From NCBI GenBank assembly GCA_963807235.1, contig CAWEBF010000012.1, positions 168,250-232,249 of the forward strand: a DNA stretch of 64,000 bases. Reading direction: 5' to 3'. Positions 48,563 through 57,750 of the stretch are shown here, piece after piece (position 1 is the stretch's first letter; each line of letters starts with the position of its first letter). This DNA is from CAWEBF01 sp963807235. Its GTDB lineage: Bacteria > Acidobacteriota > Vicinamibacteria > Vicinamibacterales > UBA2999. Under the pieces are notes generated by a model that was given only the letters and a program-made list of their open reading frames with translations, was not told the DNA's origin and did not search any database. A program made the position numbers and the translations under genes.

Positions 48563-49078
48563 CTAGAGCTTCTGGTCGTCTCGAATGGCCAGATACACCG
48601 CCACGGGCGCCAGCGCCAGGCACACGCCGGCGGCCACGACGAGCGGCAGTCCGCCTTGCAGCACGGCCAGCACCCACCCGCCGAGGTCCGTGGGCACGCC
48701 GGTCGGTGCGGGGGATGTCCACTCCATCCTCCGCACTTCGGTCATCAGTGCAGACCACCACCGCCCCGCCACCGCGAGCGCAATCCCCACGACCGCGGCC
48801 CCGGCCACACCGTAGGCCCACACGAGCGGACGCGACGCCGACTGCACGGCGTCGGCGCGCGCGCGCAGCGTGGCGCGATGCCACACCTGCCCGGCCGAGG
48901 GCAATCGCTTGTCAACCGGCCCGAGCGTACTTTGCAACGCCTCGCACACGGCCAGTACCTCGGCGCACGCCGTGCATTCCTGGGTGTGACGGCGGACCTC
49001 TTCGTCCTCCACGCGCCAGGCGCGATCCCGAACGGCCGCCGTCACTTCGGCTTCCCGCGGGCACGCGTGCGGCGTCAC
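48563..49078 (-). CDS. anti-sigma factor with zinc finger (zf-HC2-like)
   Basis: 171 residues. The N-terminal HTQECTACAEVL (HxxxCxxC) is the ZAS zinc motif that binds an ECF sigma factor. Two transmembrane helices follow (about 92-108 and 138-160). Its ATG overlaps the sigma gene's stop (ATGA, 49075-49078), so it is the partner of that sigma factor. It should keep the sigma factor at the membrane until an unknown signal releases it. Confidence 0.85.
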   Translation of the reverse strand: MTPHACPREAEVTAAVRDRAWRVEDEEVRRHTQECTACAEVLAVCEALQSTLGPVDKRLPSAGQVWHRATLRARADAVQSASRPLVWAYGVAGAAVVGIALAVAGRWWSALMTEVRRMEWTSPAPTGVPTDLGGWVLAVLQGGLPLVVAAGVCLALAPVAVYLAIRDDQKL

Positions 49079-49647
49079 GACTGCCCTCCCGGCTCCAACA
49101 TCGCGGCCAGCCTGCGGCGGGCGCGGAAGAGCATCGATTTCAGACTGGACGGCCTGACGCCAACGACCTCGGCGATCTCGGCGTAGCTGCAGCCCTGCAC
49201 GTAGGCCAGCCAGAGCAGGCTGCGCTCGCGCGGCTTCAGCTGGTGCATGGCGCGCGTCACGTCAAGGCGCTGCGCGGCGCGCACCTCGGCGCCGCCGGCC
49301 CCTTCGGCGGCCGGGGTCTGCTCGATGTCGTCACTGCTGGCCGCGTCGGGCCGAGGCCGTCGCCGGCTGTCCCGCACCAGGTTCGTGGCGATGCGATACA
49401 GGTAGTTGCGCCGGTGATCGTCGCTCTCGAAGACCGCGTTCGATCGCAGCAGACGGTAATAGGCTTCCTGCAGCAGGTCGTCGGCGAGGCGGCTGTCGCC
49501 GGACGTACGCGACAGATACGACCACAGCCCTCGCGCGGTCAGTTCGTAGAACGCCCTGAACGCCTCCTCGCCCATCATGAGCGCGTGATCGGCCGTGTCG
49601 ACCGCCAGCGGCTCGGCGTTCGCCATCAACGTTCTCATGATGGTCAT
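49075..49647 (-). CDS. ECF-type RNA polymerase sigma factor
   Basis: 190 residues. Region 2 (about 28-95: FYELTARGLWSYLSRTSGDSRLADDLLQEAYYRLL) recognises the -10 element and region 4 (about 125-185: LKPRERSLLWLAYVQGCSYAEIAEVVGVRPSSLKSML) the -35. The linker (RPDAASSDDIEQTPAAEG) is variable. It is the middle gene of membrane protein / sigma / anti-sigma, each junction overlapping by 4 bp. The target promoters are not identified, and autoregulation is likely but not shown. Confidence 0.93.
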   Translation of the reverse strand: MTIMRTLMANAEPLAVDTADHALMMGEEAFRAFYELTARGLWSYLSRTSGDSRLADDLLQEAYYRLLRSNAVFESDDHRRNYLYRIATNLVRDSRRRPRPDAASSDDIEQTPAAEGAGGAEVRAAQRLDVTRAMHQLKPRERSLLWLAYVQGCSYAEIAEVVGVRPSSLKSMLFRARRRLAAMLEPGGQS

Positions 49648-50549
49648 GACTCTTTCGCGGGGAGGAGACCGACTCGCGACGACACCTTATAGGCCACCGC
49701 CGCGGAGGCCACGAAACCCACGCCGAGCGAGATCGTCACGGTGGCGATAAGTTTGAATCCCGCACGTACCTCTTCGACGAGAGAGGTCTGGGCGAGAAAC
49801 AGCCCGACACCAAGCGCGATCAGCACGATGCCAGCCTGCACGGACCAGATGATACGCCCGAACGGCGTCGCCGGCGCGGAGGCAGTGCCCAGATCGATCG
49901 GCGCGGATTCCAGAAAGCGGCTCCCGGCCGGCGTCTTCGCGTAGGCGAGCAGGTCCTCGTTGCTGGTCATGCGGTCCAGGATCTTCGAGTGGACCTCGAC
50001 CTGCACCCGCGACTGCCGCAGCCAGCGGCGATGGTCCACGAGAGTGCGAATCACCCAGACCAGCCCGCTCAGGAACACCGCGAGGCCCAGCACGACGGCG
50101 ATGCCGGCCATCATCTCGTCGAAGGATTCGATCGCACGCTCCTCGGGAGAGAGCACGCGGAACGACCGGAACGACACGTCCCCAAAGTAATAGGACGGGC
50201 TGCGGCGGATCTCGGGGTGCCGTTCGAGAAACGTGACGAGCAGCGGATACGGCGCCAGGTAGTCGGCGCGATCCAGGAGCGTCGGGTCGCGTTGGATGAC
50301 CTCGCCGAGCGCCGGGGAGTACTGCCGCAGGATTTGCCACAAATCATCCCGCGTGGCTGGTGCGCCGCCAGCCTCCAGCGCCGCGCGCTCGGCTGCGCGC
50401 TCCGCGTCGCTCGAGACCCGGACCGGCGCCGACGGGGCCGACGGCGGAGTCGTGGGCGCTGGCGGCGAAGCGGGAGCCTGGGCCCAGGTCAGGGCGGGGG
50501 CCAGGAGCAACCAGGCGACGACAGCGGCGGTCAGGGCGGGATGTGTCAT
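49644..50549 (-). CDS. membrane protein of unknown function in the sigma/anti-sigma operon
   Basis: 301 residues: signal peptide (about 1-23, LTWAQA), a Pro/Ala-rich segment, a periplasmic helical part (LWQILRQYSPALGEVIQRDPTLL) and three transmembrane segments (about 150-170, 235-255 and 262-285). The region LVTFLERHPEIRRSPSYYFG looks conserved. It is the first gene of the operon and overlaps the sigma gene by 4 bp, so it may sense or relay the signal that frees the sigma factor (inference). Confidence 0.68.
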   Translation of the reverse strand: MTHPALTAAVVAWLLLAPALTWAQAPASPPAPTTPPSAPSAPVRVSSDAERAAERAALEAGGAPATRDDLWQILRQYSPALGEVIQRDPTLLDRADYLAPYPLLVTFLERHPEIRRSPSYYFGDVSFRSFRVLSPEERAIESFDEMMAGIAVVLGLAVFLSGLVWVIRTLVDHRRWLRQSRVQVEVHSKILDRMTSNEDLLAYAKTPAGSRFLESAPIDLGTASAPATPFGRIIWSVQAGIVLIALGVGLFLAQTSLVEEVRAGFKLIATVTISLGVGFVASAAVAYKVSSRVGLLPAKES

Positions 50550-50604
50550 ACCCCCTATTACGCGCGGGTGGGCGGGGGGTTAGCAGGGGTGGTAATCTCC
50601 GTCC

Positions 50605-51393
50605 GTGCGCCTCACCCTGTCGCTGCTGGGCGCGATGATTTGCGCCGCGGTTCTGAACGCCCAGGTGAACCCGGTGCCGCGGCTGCCCGCCAAACCGCAT
50701 CCGCCGGCGCCCCGGCTGGCCGACGGCACACCGAACCTCGGGCCCACCGAGCCGAACAAGGGCTATTGGCACCTGACGCAGTTCCAGGACTACAAGACGC
50801 TGCTCCTGTCGCACAAGGAGATCCCATACCAGCCGTGGGCGCGGCAGATCGCGATGGAGCGCCGCCGGGCGCTGTCGAAGTACGACCCGCAGGGCTACTG
50901 CATGCCGCCGTCGGGACCGCGCCTGATGACGACGCCCTTTCCCATGGAGATCCTCCAGCTGCCCCAGCAGAAGCGCATCGTGATGATCTACGAGGGCGGC
51001 ACACACATCTGGCGCGTGATCTACATGGACGGCCGTCCGCATCCCGACGCGGATCAGCTCCAACCGACGTGGCTGGGACACTCCGTGGGGCGATGGGAAG
51101 GCGACACGCTGGTGGTGGACGTCGTGGGGTTCAACGAGGGCAGCTGGATCGACATGCTGGGCGATCCCCACACCGATCGGCTGCACCTGGTCGAGCGCTT
51201 CACGCGCAAGGATCTCTATACGCTGCGTTACGAAGCGACCATCGACGATCCGGGCGCCTACACCGAGCCGTGGACCATCGGCTTCGACATCGTGTGGGAC
51301 GAGAAGGGCGAAATCCAGGAGTACATCTGCCAGGAGAACAGCCCCTGGATGCGGAAGTTCTTCGCCGAGACCGCACAACGCCCTGCGCGCTAG
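50605..51393 (+). CDS. secreted GRWEG-motif protein, paralogue 4
   Basis: 262 residues from GTG 50605. Signal peptide (about 1-19, VLNAQ), then PRLADGTPNLG, QGYCMPPSGPRLM, DGRPHPDADQLQPTW, SVGRWEGDTLVVDVVGFNEG, ERFTRKDLYTLRYEATIDDPGAYTEPW, and EYICQENSPW. It shares the landmark order with the cluster at 34179-37083 although 13 kb away. The last nucleotides, including the stop codon, lie inside the first unit of a 33-bp repeat. Function unknown. Confidence 0.75.
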   Translation: MRLTLSLLGAMICAAVLNAQVNPVPRLPAKPHPPAPRLADGTPNLGPTEPNKGYWHLTQFQDYKTLLLSHKEIPYQPWARQIAMERRRALSKYDPQGYCMPPSGPRLMTTPFPMEILQLPQQKRIVMIYEGGTHIWRVIYMDGRPHPDADQLQPTWLGHSVGRWEGDTLVVDVVGFNEGSWIDMLGDPHTDRLHLVERFTRKDLYTLRYEATIDDPGAYTEPWTIGFDIVWDEKGEIQEYICQENSPWMRKFFAETAQRPAR

Positions 51394-51470
51394 CGGTCTC
51401 GCGACCGCGCAACGTCCTTCGCGCTAAGCGTCGCGACAGCACAACGTCCTTCGCGCTGAGCGCTCAGCGG
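51369..51470. repeat. imperfect 32-34-bp direct repeat, three copies, spanning a stop codon
   Basis: Units start at about 51369, 51403 and 51435, each built around GACCGCGCAACGTCCTTCGC with differences. The first unit contains the stop codon of the gene ending at 51393 and the last reaches into the 3' end of the convergent gene at 51464. Too short and too few for a CRISPR array, and there are no spacers. Confidence 0.78.
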
Positions 51471-51947
51471 TCGCTGCACCCCTTACGAACGTGGGTGAAC
51501 GACTCGATCCGCAGACGAACCGGGCGCTGCGGCTCGCCGGGGTTGGTACCGGTCCGCTCCGCTCCCACAGTCAGCCGCCCGCCGGCAACCTCGCGCGTCG
51601 TCACCGGTGCCTCGTTGCGGCCCGGGGCCGGCGGCACGATGACGATGCCGGCAACCTCAACGAAGTGGCCGTCGTGCTCCCGCTTGATCTGCTGCACGAG
51701 CTCTTTCGGCCCCTCGAGCACGAACTCGCGGACGCGCAGCGCCCTGAACGGCAGCTCGATGATCGCTTGAGAAGGCATCCGCAACCGCGTGCCCCGGACA
51801 CAGCCGGAGACGGTCATCGCCAGCTCCGTCGATTCGAGCGGCCCCCGGACGGGCGGCTGGTCCTTCGGCGGCGGCTGACCGGGCACCTGCGCCCCAAGCG
51901 ACGCAGCCGCGAGTAGCAGGGCAACGACCGCGTGGACAGGTACGCAT
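51464..51947 (-). CDS. secreted hypothetical protein (frameshift in the signal peptide)
   Basis: About 160 residues. The mature part (TVSGCVRGTRLRMPSQAIIELPF, KELVQQIKREHDGHFVEVAGIVIVPP, VGAERTGTNPGE) is a small beta-rich domain of unknown family. The natural start is ATG 51945-51947 (MRTCPR), and removing one base near 51932 joins it to VVALLLAAASLGAQ, giving a proper signal peptide. Without that correction no normal start exists in the frame. It ends inside the repeat at 51369-51470. Convergent with paralogue 4, divergent from the DUF362 gene. Confidence 0.6.
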
Positions 51948-52018
51948 CGACCACCTCGAGCAAAACGGGCGAGCGCGGCATCACCAGCATACCGCGCGCC
52001 TGGGCTATCCTTCGAGAG

Positions 52019-53185
52019 ATGTCGAAGGTCGCGGTCGTACGGACGTCGGTAGGGACGGTGTTCTCGGACATCCAGCGTGCGCTGGATCTGGCCGGCGTGC
52101 GCCAGGCGCTGGATCCTCGCGCCACGACGATCCTCAAGGACAACATCTCCTGGCACTTCCCCTTCCCGGCGGCCAACACCACGCCCTGGCAGCTCGAAGG
52201 CACGATTCGCGCCCTGAGGGACGCAGGGTTCGAGGATCAGGTGTGCGTCCAGAACAAGACGGTTGTCACCGACACGTTCAAGGGCGAGGACCTGAACCAC
52301 TACCTGCCGATATTCCGGCACTACAGCGTGCCCGTCCGCTACAACTTCAAGGACGAGGACATGGCCTGGGTGCGCCACGTACCCAAGGCGAAGATGCGGG
52401 TGCTCGACCAGATTTTTCCGGAAGGCATTCACGTCCCCGACTTCTTCTTCGGCAAGAACGTCGTCCATCTGCCGACCGTGAAGTGCCACATCTACACGAC
52501 GACGACCGGCGCGATGAAGAACGCGTTCGGCGGGCTGCTCAACACCAAGCGCCACTACACCCATTCGTGGATCCACGAGACGCTCGTCGATCTGCTGGCC
52601 ATCCAGAAGGAGATCCACACCGGGCTCTTCGCGGTGATGGACGGCACGACCGCCGGCAACGGACCCGGACCGCGCACGATGTATCCGGTGGTCAAGAACG
52701 TGATGCTCGCGTCGGCCGACCAGGTGGCCATCGACGCCGTGGCCGCGCGGCTCATGGGCTTCGATCCGTTGTCGATCCCCTACATCGCGCTCGCCCACCA
52801 GGACGGTCTGGGCGTGGGCGACCCGCGGGAGATCGAGATCGTGGGCGATCTCGATGCCGCCGCGGAGAACTGGCGGTTCACGGTTGGAAAGAATCTTGTA
52901 CGTCTCGGCGGAGGCGACCTGATCTGGTTCGGACCGTTGAAGCGGTTCCAGCGCCTGTTCTTCCATACGCCGCTCGTCAACGGCTTCATCCTGGCGAGTG
53001 AGGTGTACCACGACATGTACCGCTGGCCGTTCGTGGATCGGCGCGTCTTCCACCGGTGGTGCGAGACGACGCCCTGGGGCCAGCTGTTCCTGCGCTACGC
53101 CGCACAGGGCCCGTACGGCGACGCGACACCGGAAGTCGCGGGACACCTCCCGGAAGCAGGCGCCGCCGCTCGGGCCGTTTCATAA
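52019..53185 (+). CDS. DUF362 domain protein
   Basis: 388 residues from ATG 52019. Recognised by ILKDNISWHFPFPAANTTPW, IHVPDFFFGKNVVHLPTVKCHIY, TTGAMKNAFGGLLNTKRHYTH, VMDGTTAGNGPGPRTM, and the A-S-x-D-x-V-A-x-D motif ASADQVAIDAVAARLMGFDP. The lysines and histidines around KCH and TKRHY are the conserved polar residues of the domain. DUF362 proteins often occur with ferredoxins; none is fused here. Cytoplasmic; function unknown. Confidence 0.87.
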   Translation: MSKVAVVRTSVGTVFSDIQRALDLAGVRQALDPRATTILKDNISWHFPFPAANTTPWQLEGTIRALRDAGFEDQVCVQNKTVVTDTFKGEDLNHYLPIFRHYSVPVRYNFKDEDMAWVRHVPKAKMRVLDQIFPEGIHVPDFFFGKNVVHLPTVKCHIYTTTTGAMKNAFGGLLNTKRHYTHSWIHETLVDLLAIQKEIHTGLFAVMDGTTAGNGPGPRTMYPVVKNVMLASADQVAIDAVAARLMGFDPLSIPYIALAHQDGLGVGDPREIEIVGDLDAAAENWRFTVGKNLVRLGGGDLIWFGPLKRFQRLFFHTPLVNGFILASEVYHDMYRWPFVDRRVFHRWCETTPWGQLFLRYAAQGPYGDATPEVAGHLPEAGAAARAVS

Positions 53186-53202
53186 CGACGGCGCGAGCGG
53201 GA

Positions 53203-54774
53203 CTAGTTCACGAACCGCCCGTCCAGAACGATCCGCCAGAACGCGAGGTGGGCGGACACCAGCACGACTGCCGCCACTGTCGTGCGCCGCGGATCGGCGG
53301 CGCACACCCACGCCAGGGCGTAGAACGCCGGGAACGCCGCCACGAGCAGATCCATTTCGACGCCCAGCCCCTGGATCGGCCAGAACGCAATCGAGAACGC
53401 GAACGACGGCGCCGCGTACCACATCGCCAGCCGCACGTCATCGCGATGCGTGCGCCAGAGCGACCCTGCGATGGCCACGAGCGGCGCGCCGACGACCCAG
53501 GCCGTGAATAAAAGGTCGCGCCCACCCACCGTTGACAGGATCGCGGCGTTGACGCGGTCACCCACCGTCGTATCGGCCAGCCATGGGCGCCACGGAATCA
53601 CATCTGTGTGACCCTGCGTCACCGGGAGGTTCAGCACCACCACGTAGATCGCGATCCACCCGACGTACGCCGCGGTGCCCCAGGCAACCACGCGCAGCAG
53701 CGCACGAACGCGCTCCCGGCCGGGGCCTGCTGCAGCCGGCGCCCACTGTGCCCTGACTACCAGCGCCGCCAGCGACGAGCCCGCCAGCGCCAGCAGGCCG
53801 AACCCGTGCAGCGCCGCGCCCAGACCCGAGAGCACGCTCGCGGCTTCGAGACGGGCGGTTCCGTCCCGCAGCCCGCGCACGAGCAACGGATAGGCCGCGA
53901 GATTGAGCGAAAGGTGCCCGAGCTCTCGATAGCCGAAATACAAGAGCGCCGCGGGCGCCAGCAGCGTCAACCCGAGGTAGCGCATCACGTGCGGCGACCA
54001 CCGCTCGATGAAGCCAATGGCGAGCGCCGAGACGACGAACCAGGCGGTGGCGATCCGCATCAGCAGGTTCAGCGCCTCCCTGGGCGCGGTGTCCCCCTGG
54101 CCCAGCACGTCGTAGAGCCGCCCCAGAATGGCGTGAGACAAATGCGCCTCGAAGCGGATGGCCCGGACGCCGGCGTAGGACTCGAAGCTGTCGCGATTCG
54201 ACGTGTACGTGTCGGCATCGCCCATGTGCAGCCCCCGCGGCAACGGGAGCGCGTACGCCGCCAGCGTCACGCCCAGGAGCGCCGCCACGGCCACGCGCCG
54301 GCGGAGACGCTCGTCTCCGCGGCGTGCCGCCCATAACAGCCCGCTGCCCGCCAGCAGCAGGCAGAGGCTCTGGATTTGAAACAGCTCCCCGAGGCTCTGG
54401 AACTCGTTGTCCGTGCTCAACGGAAACGGCAGGGGCCGGACGCCGACGGTGGTCTCCGGCTCCTCCACCGTCAACTGTGTGCGATCGATGTATCCGGTGT
54501 CGGTGACGGCCGGATCGCGCACAAGGGCGCCGATGTTCTCCCGCGATCGATCGCCGAGCTGGTACCGCCATTCCGGACCGCCGTCGCGCCGGCCGTTTTC
54601 AAGCGAATAGCGCCGCTCGAACTCCACGCGGCTGGAGTCGTTCACGGAGGCCGCCCAGCGGACGGCGACGCGCGGGCCGGTCACCCTGACGTCGATGAGC
54701 GCGGCGACGGCGATCGCCGCCGCGCCCAGCGTGATCCAGACGCGGCGGCCAGGTCTATGGCTGAAAACGCTCAT
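53203..54774 (-). CDS. polytopic membrane protein, tandem paralogue 1
   Basis: 523 residues with about ten hydrophobic segments. A first helix near 12-30, a soluble beta-like region (about 35-125: SRENIGALVRDPAVTDTGYIDR), then a membrane part with GDADTYTSNRDSFESY, FEAHLSHAILGRLYD, HVMRYLGLTLLAPAALLYFGYREL. The layout resembles GT-C glycosyltransferase-like or mannosyltransferase-like membrane proteins but the catalytic loop is not certain. Its 5' end overlaps the stop region of the next paralogue by 20 bp, so the two are translated together. Function unknown. Confidence 0.75.
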   Translation of the reverse strand: MSVFSHRPGRRVWITLGAAAIAVAALIDVRVTGPRVAVRWAASVNDSSRVEFERRYSLENGRRDGGPEWRYQLGDRSRENIGALVRDPAVTDTGYIDRTQLTVEEPETTVGVRPLPFPLSTDNEFQSLGELFQIQSLCLLLAGSGLLWAARRGDERLRRRVAVAALLGVTLAAYALPLPRGLHMGDADTYTSNRDSFESYAGVRAIRFEAHLSHAILGRLYDVLGQGDTAPREALNLLMRIATAWFVVSALAIGFIERWSPHVMRYLGLTLLAPAALLYFGYRELGHLSLNLAAYPLLVRGLRDGTARLEAASVLSGLGAALHGFGLLALAGSSLAALVVRAQWAPAAAGPGRERVRALLRVVAWGTAAYVGWIAIYVVVLNLPVTQGHTDVIPWRPWLADTTVGDRVNAAILSTVGGRDLLFTAWVVGAPLVAIAGSLWRTHRDDVRLAMWYAAPSFAFSIAFWPIQGLGVEMDLLVAAFPAFYALAWVCAADPRRTTVAAVVLVSAHLAFWRIVLDGRFVN

Positions 54775-56293
54775 CGAGCACGACGCGCCAGAAGCCGTAG
54801 TGAGCGGAGGCCAGAAGTGCTGCCGCGATCGTGGCGCGCTTCTCGTCGTGCGCCGCCAGCCACGCCAGCGCGTAGAGCGCGGGGAATCCCGCGACCACCA
54901 GGTCCATCCCGCCGCCGATGCCGTCGAAGGGCCAGCGGAAGATCAGGAACAACGCCGACGGCGGCAGATACCACAGCACGGCACGCGCCTCGCCGGGATG
55001 CCGCCGCCAGAGCGACGCGGCGACGGCGAGCACCGGCGCGCCCACGATCCACGCGCTCATCGCCAGATCGCGAGCACCGGTCGCGCTCAGGATTGCCGCA
55101 GCGCGCCGCCCGAGACGCATCTCGTCCTCCGACCACGGACGCCATCCGTTGACGGCGCCGGGTCCCGTGTCCTGCTGGATCGACATCTTCAGCACCACGA
55201 CGTAAATCACCATCCACCCAAGGTACGCCGCGGTGCCCCAGGCCACGGCGCGAAGCGCGAGGCCGGCGCGATCGACCAGGCGGCCTGAAGCGCCGATCGC
55301 GGCGAGCCAGCTCCCCGCCAGCGACACCAGCCCCGATCCGTGGAGCGCCGCTCCCACGCCGGCCAGGACACTGCCGGCTTCCAGACGCGCCCCGCCGTCG
55401 CGTATCCCTCGCACGAGCAAGGGAAAGGCGGCGACGCTCAGGGAGAGATAGCCCAGCTCGCGCCATCCGAAATACAGGAGGGTCGCCGGCGCCAGCACGA
55501 CCAGCGCCAGGTAGCGGGTGACCTGCGGCGACCACCGCTCCACGGCAGCGATGGCGAGCGCCGACAGCACGAACCACACGGTGCCGAAACGGGTCACGGC
55601 AACGAGGGCTCGTGCTGGCGCCTCCGACGTGGGATCGAGGCGCAGATAGAGCTGCCACATCGCCACCTGGGACAAGTGCTTCTCGAACCGGACCCGGTTG
55701 CCGAACCAGTTTTCGAACTCGCCGCGGCTGCGGACGTGGTCGGCCGACCCGCCCATTGTCACGAACGACGGATCGAAGGGAAAGGCCAGCGCGGCCGTCC
55801 CCACGAGGAGGAGGACGGCGATCGTCAGGGTGCGCCGGCTCGACGTGCTCGATAGACCCGCCGTCCACAGCAGCATGCCGCCGGCCAGCAGCAACCACAG
55901 GCTCCGGAGGAGCTGGAGCAGCTGGATCGGGCGAGCGAGGAGATCGTTGAACGGATACCACGCGGTGACACGGACGCGCCGCCCGTCAACGGCAGCCAGC
56001 GCGTTACGATCGATGTAGGCCGTGTCGGCGACGGCGGGGTCACGAAGCAGCGCGCCGATGTTTTCGCGGGAAGCCTCGCCGAGGTCGTAGCGCCACGTGT
56101 TCGTGGTCTGGTCAACGGGCCCGCCGCCGCGCAGATCGTAACGGCGCTCGAGCCTCGTGCGTTCAGCGGGATCGACGGCCGCGTTCCAGCGCACGTGCAC
56201 GCGCGGTCCCGCGACGTCGACGCGTAGGATCGCCGCCGCAACGACCACGAAGGCAAGCGCGATCCAGGCCCACCGCAGCCGGTCGCCACGCAT
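54755..56293 (-). CDS. polytopic membrane protein, tandem paralogue 2
   Basis: 512 residues from ATG 56291-56293, homologous to the previous gene along the whole length. Shared blocks: WRYDLGEASRENIGALLRDPAV, GGSADHVRSRGEFENWF, FEKHLSQVAMWQLYL, VTRYLALVVLAPATLLYFGWREL, AVAWGTAAYLGWMVIYVVVL. Alignment by eye gives high conservation in the membrane helices and less in the soluble region. The pair is a head-to-tail duplication kept as an operon, which suggests a heteromer or two related substrates (inference). Confidence 0.75.
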   Translation of the reverse strand: MRGDRLRWAWIALAFVVVAAAILRVDVAGPRVHVRWNAAVDPAERTRLERRYDLRGGGPVDQTTNTWRYDLGEASRENIGALLRDPAVADTAYIDRNALAAVDGRRVRVTAWYPFNDLLARPIQLLQLLRSLWLLLAGGMLLWTAGLSSTSSRRTLTIAVLLLVGTAALAFPFDPSFVTMGGSADHVRSRGEFENWFGNRVRFEKHLSQVAMWQLYLRLDPTSEAPARALVAVTRFGTVWFVLSALAIAAVERWSPQVTRYLALVVLAPATLLYFGWRELGYLSLSVAAFPLLVRGIRDGGARLEAGSVLAGVGAALHGSGLVSLAGSWLAAIGASGRLVDRAGLALRAVAWGTAAYLGWMVIYVVVLKMSIQQDTGPGAVNGWRPWSEDEMRLGRRAAAILSATGARDLAMSAWIVGAPVLAVAASLWRRHPGEARAVLWYLPPSALFLIFRWPFDGIGGGMDLVVAGFPALYALAWLAAHDEKRATIAAALLASAHYGFWRVVLDERFQP

Positions 56294-56338
56294 CCCCGTC
56301 TGTCGCGGCACGCTGGACCGCTAGTATAGCGTCGGGGA

Positions 56339-57628
56339 TCAGGAGCCGCAGGGCGCGGAGCCCACGTCCCGAAACGAGTGACCGCTCACCGGGATGAACT
56401 CCCAGTCGTAGCGGCCGCTTCGAAGCGTGAGCTTCAACACCCCCCACGCCTGGTTGTTCCGTACCTCGCTGTTTGGTTGAACCACTGTCAGACCGTAGAG
56501 CGGCGCGCCTCCCGTCCCGACGACGAACTCGCGCATACCGTTGTGAGCGGGCCGCCCGTCGGCGTCCTGTGGTGCGAAACGCTCGTACAGATGATCGTGG
56601 CCCGCCATCACCAGCTCCACACCAGCCTCGTCGAGCAACTGCCACATCGCACGCATCTGGGCACTTCCGCCATTGGTGCCCGAGCTGAAGAGAGGGTGAT
56701 GCCAATAGGCAAGCGTGCAGGCCGCAGGGTGCGCGGCCAGATCCGCGCGGGCCCATTCGTATTGCCGCGAGCCCGGCTGCGCGCTGACGTTGCTGTTGAG
56801 CGACAGGACGTGCCACGAACCCAGGTTGAAGCTGTAGTAGCCCGGTCCCACCGCCGGCCCGAAATAGCCGAAGTAGGGCCGGCCCTGGTCGACGTCCCAC
56901 TCGTGATTGCCAGGCGTGGGGCGGGTTCGCGCCTTCAAGGCGCCCCACGAGGACTCATAGCACGTCGAGAAAGCCTCCGCGGTGCCGCCGGGGTAAACCA
57001 GGTCCCCCAGCGCGAAAACCTCGCCCGGTATGGACTGGAGAAGCCGTGCCGTCAGCGCCCCTCCGGGGACACTGCAGTCCGCGATGTCGCCGGCCCCCAC
57101 GAACGTCGCGTCCGGAGCCGCCGGCCCGGTGACGGTGGCCGACGCCGTGACAGTCAAGGGCACTTCAGGCGACTGCATGACCAGCTGGTCTCCGGCCGTC
57201 ATGACGCCGTAGGCCCTGATCACCAGGCTCGTTGGCCGGGCGAGGTCAGGAACCCTGACGGGCGACGGCCAGGCGACCGTAGACTCGCCGCCCGCCGCGA
57301 GTTCGATGTCCAGCGGGGACTGCTGGCGCCAACGCCGACCCTGCTCATCGGTGATTTCGAGTTCCATCGAGCCGAGCCGCGCGCCCGACGCGGCGGTCGA
57401 ACGGAACGTCACGGAGCCGGCGAGCTCGTAGGTCGCCAGGTCACCAAGCGCACCGAGACGCCGCGCCCCAAGCGGGATCGAGGAGACGTGCGCGGTGACG
57501 GTTCCGGATGACACAAGGGTGGGGCCGGTCGGCGAAGGCCGCGACGGGCCGCACGCCGAGAATGAGAGGGCGATAAGGCTCGCGGCCAGGGGGACCCGAA
57601 GGGTTCTGGGCACCAAGTGCGTTGGCAC
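56339..57628 (-). CDS. secreted lipoprotein metallophosphoesterase (purple acid phosphatase-like)
   Basis: 429 residues. Lipobox LSFSAC (Cys about residue 26), a fibronectin-like beta domain (about 40-165), then a calcineurin-like phosphoesterase domain (about 175-425). Its motifs are GAGDIADC, FALGDLVYPGG, TPGNHEWDV, YWHHPLFSSG and AGHDHLYERF, in that order, binding two metals. Start GTG 57626-57628; GTG 57613 is possible. It would hydrolyse phosphate esters outside the cytoplasmic membrane, perhaps for phosphate supply. Confidence 0.86.
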   Translation of the reverse strand: MPTHLVPRTLRVPLAASLIALSFSACGPSRPSPTGPTLVSSGTVTAHVSSIPLGARRLGALGDLATYELAGSVTFRSTAASGARLGSMELEITDEQGRRWRQQSPLDIELAAGGESTVAWPSPVRVPDLARPTSLVIRAYGVMTAGDQLVMQSPEVPLTVTASATVTGPAAPDATFVGAGDIADCSVPGGALTARLLQSIPGEVFALGDLVYPGGTAEAFSTCYESSWGALKARTRPTPGNHEWDVDQGRPYFGYFGPAVGPGYYSFNLGSWHVLSLNSNVSAQPGSRQYEWARADLAAHPAACTLAYWHHPLFSSGTNGGSAQMRAMWQLLDEAGVELVMAGHDHLYERFAPQDADGRPAHNGMREFVVGTGGAPLYGLTVVQPNSEVRNNQAWGVLKLTLRSGRYDWEFIPVSGHSFRDVGSAPCGS

Positions 57629-57750
57629 TTAGGCAAGCGACATACCCCCGGAGCATGAGGGCTGTAAGGGTCTGATAACGCAGAGCTTCGCACCTGCGGC
57701 TTACGCCGGTCCCGGTCCAGAAAGGCACAGCGGGGCAGCCTTTTGTCGTC

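Noticed and set aside
51369..51470. Second CRISPR-like repeat
   Set aside because: Only three diverged units, no unique spacers.
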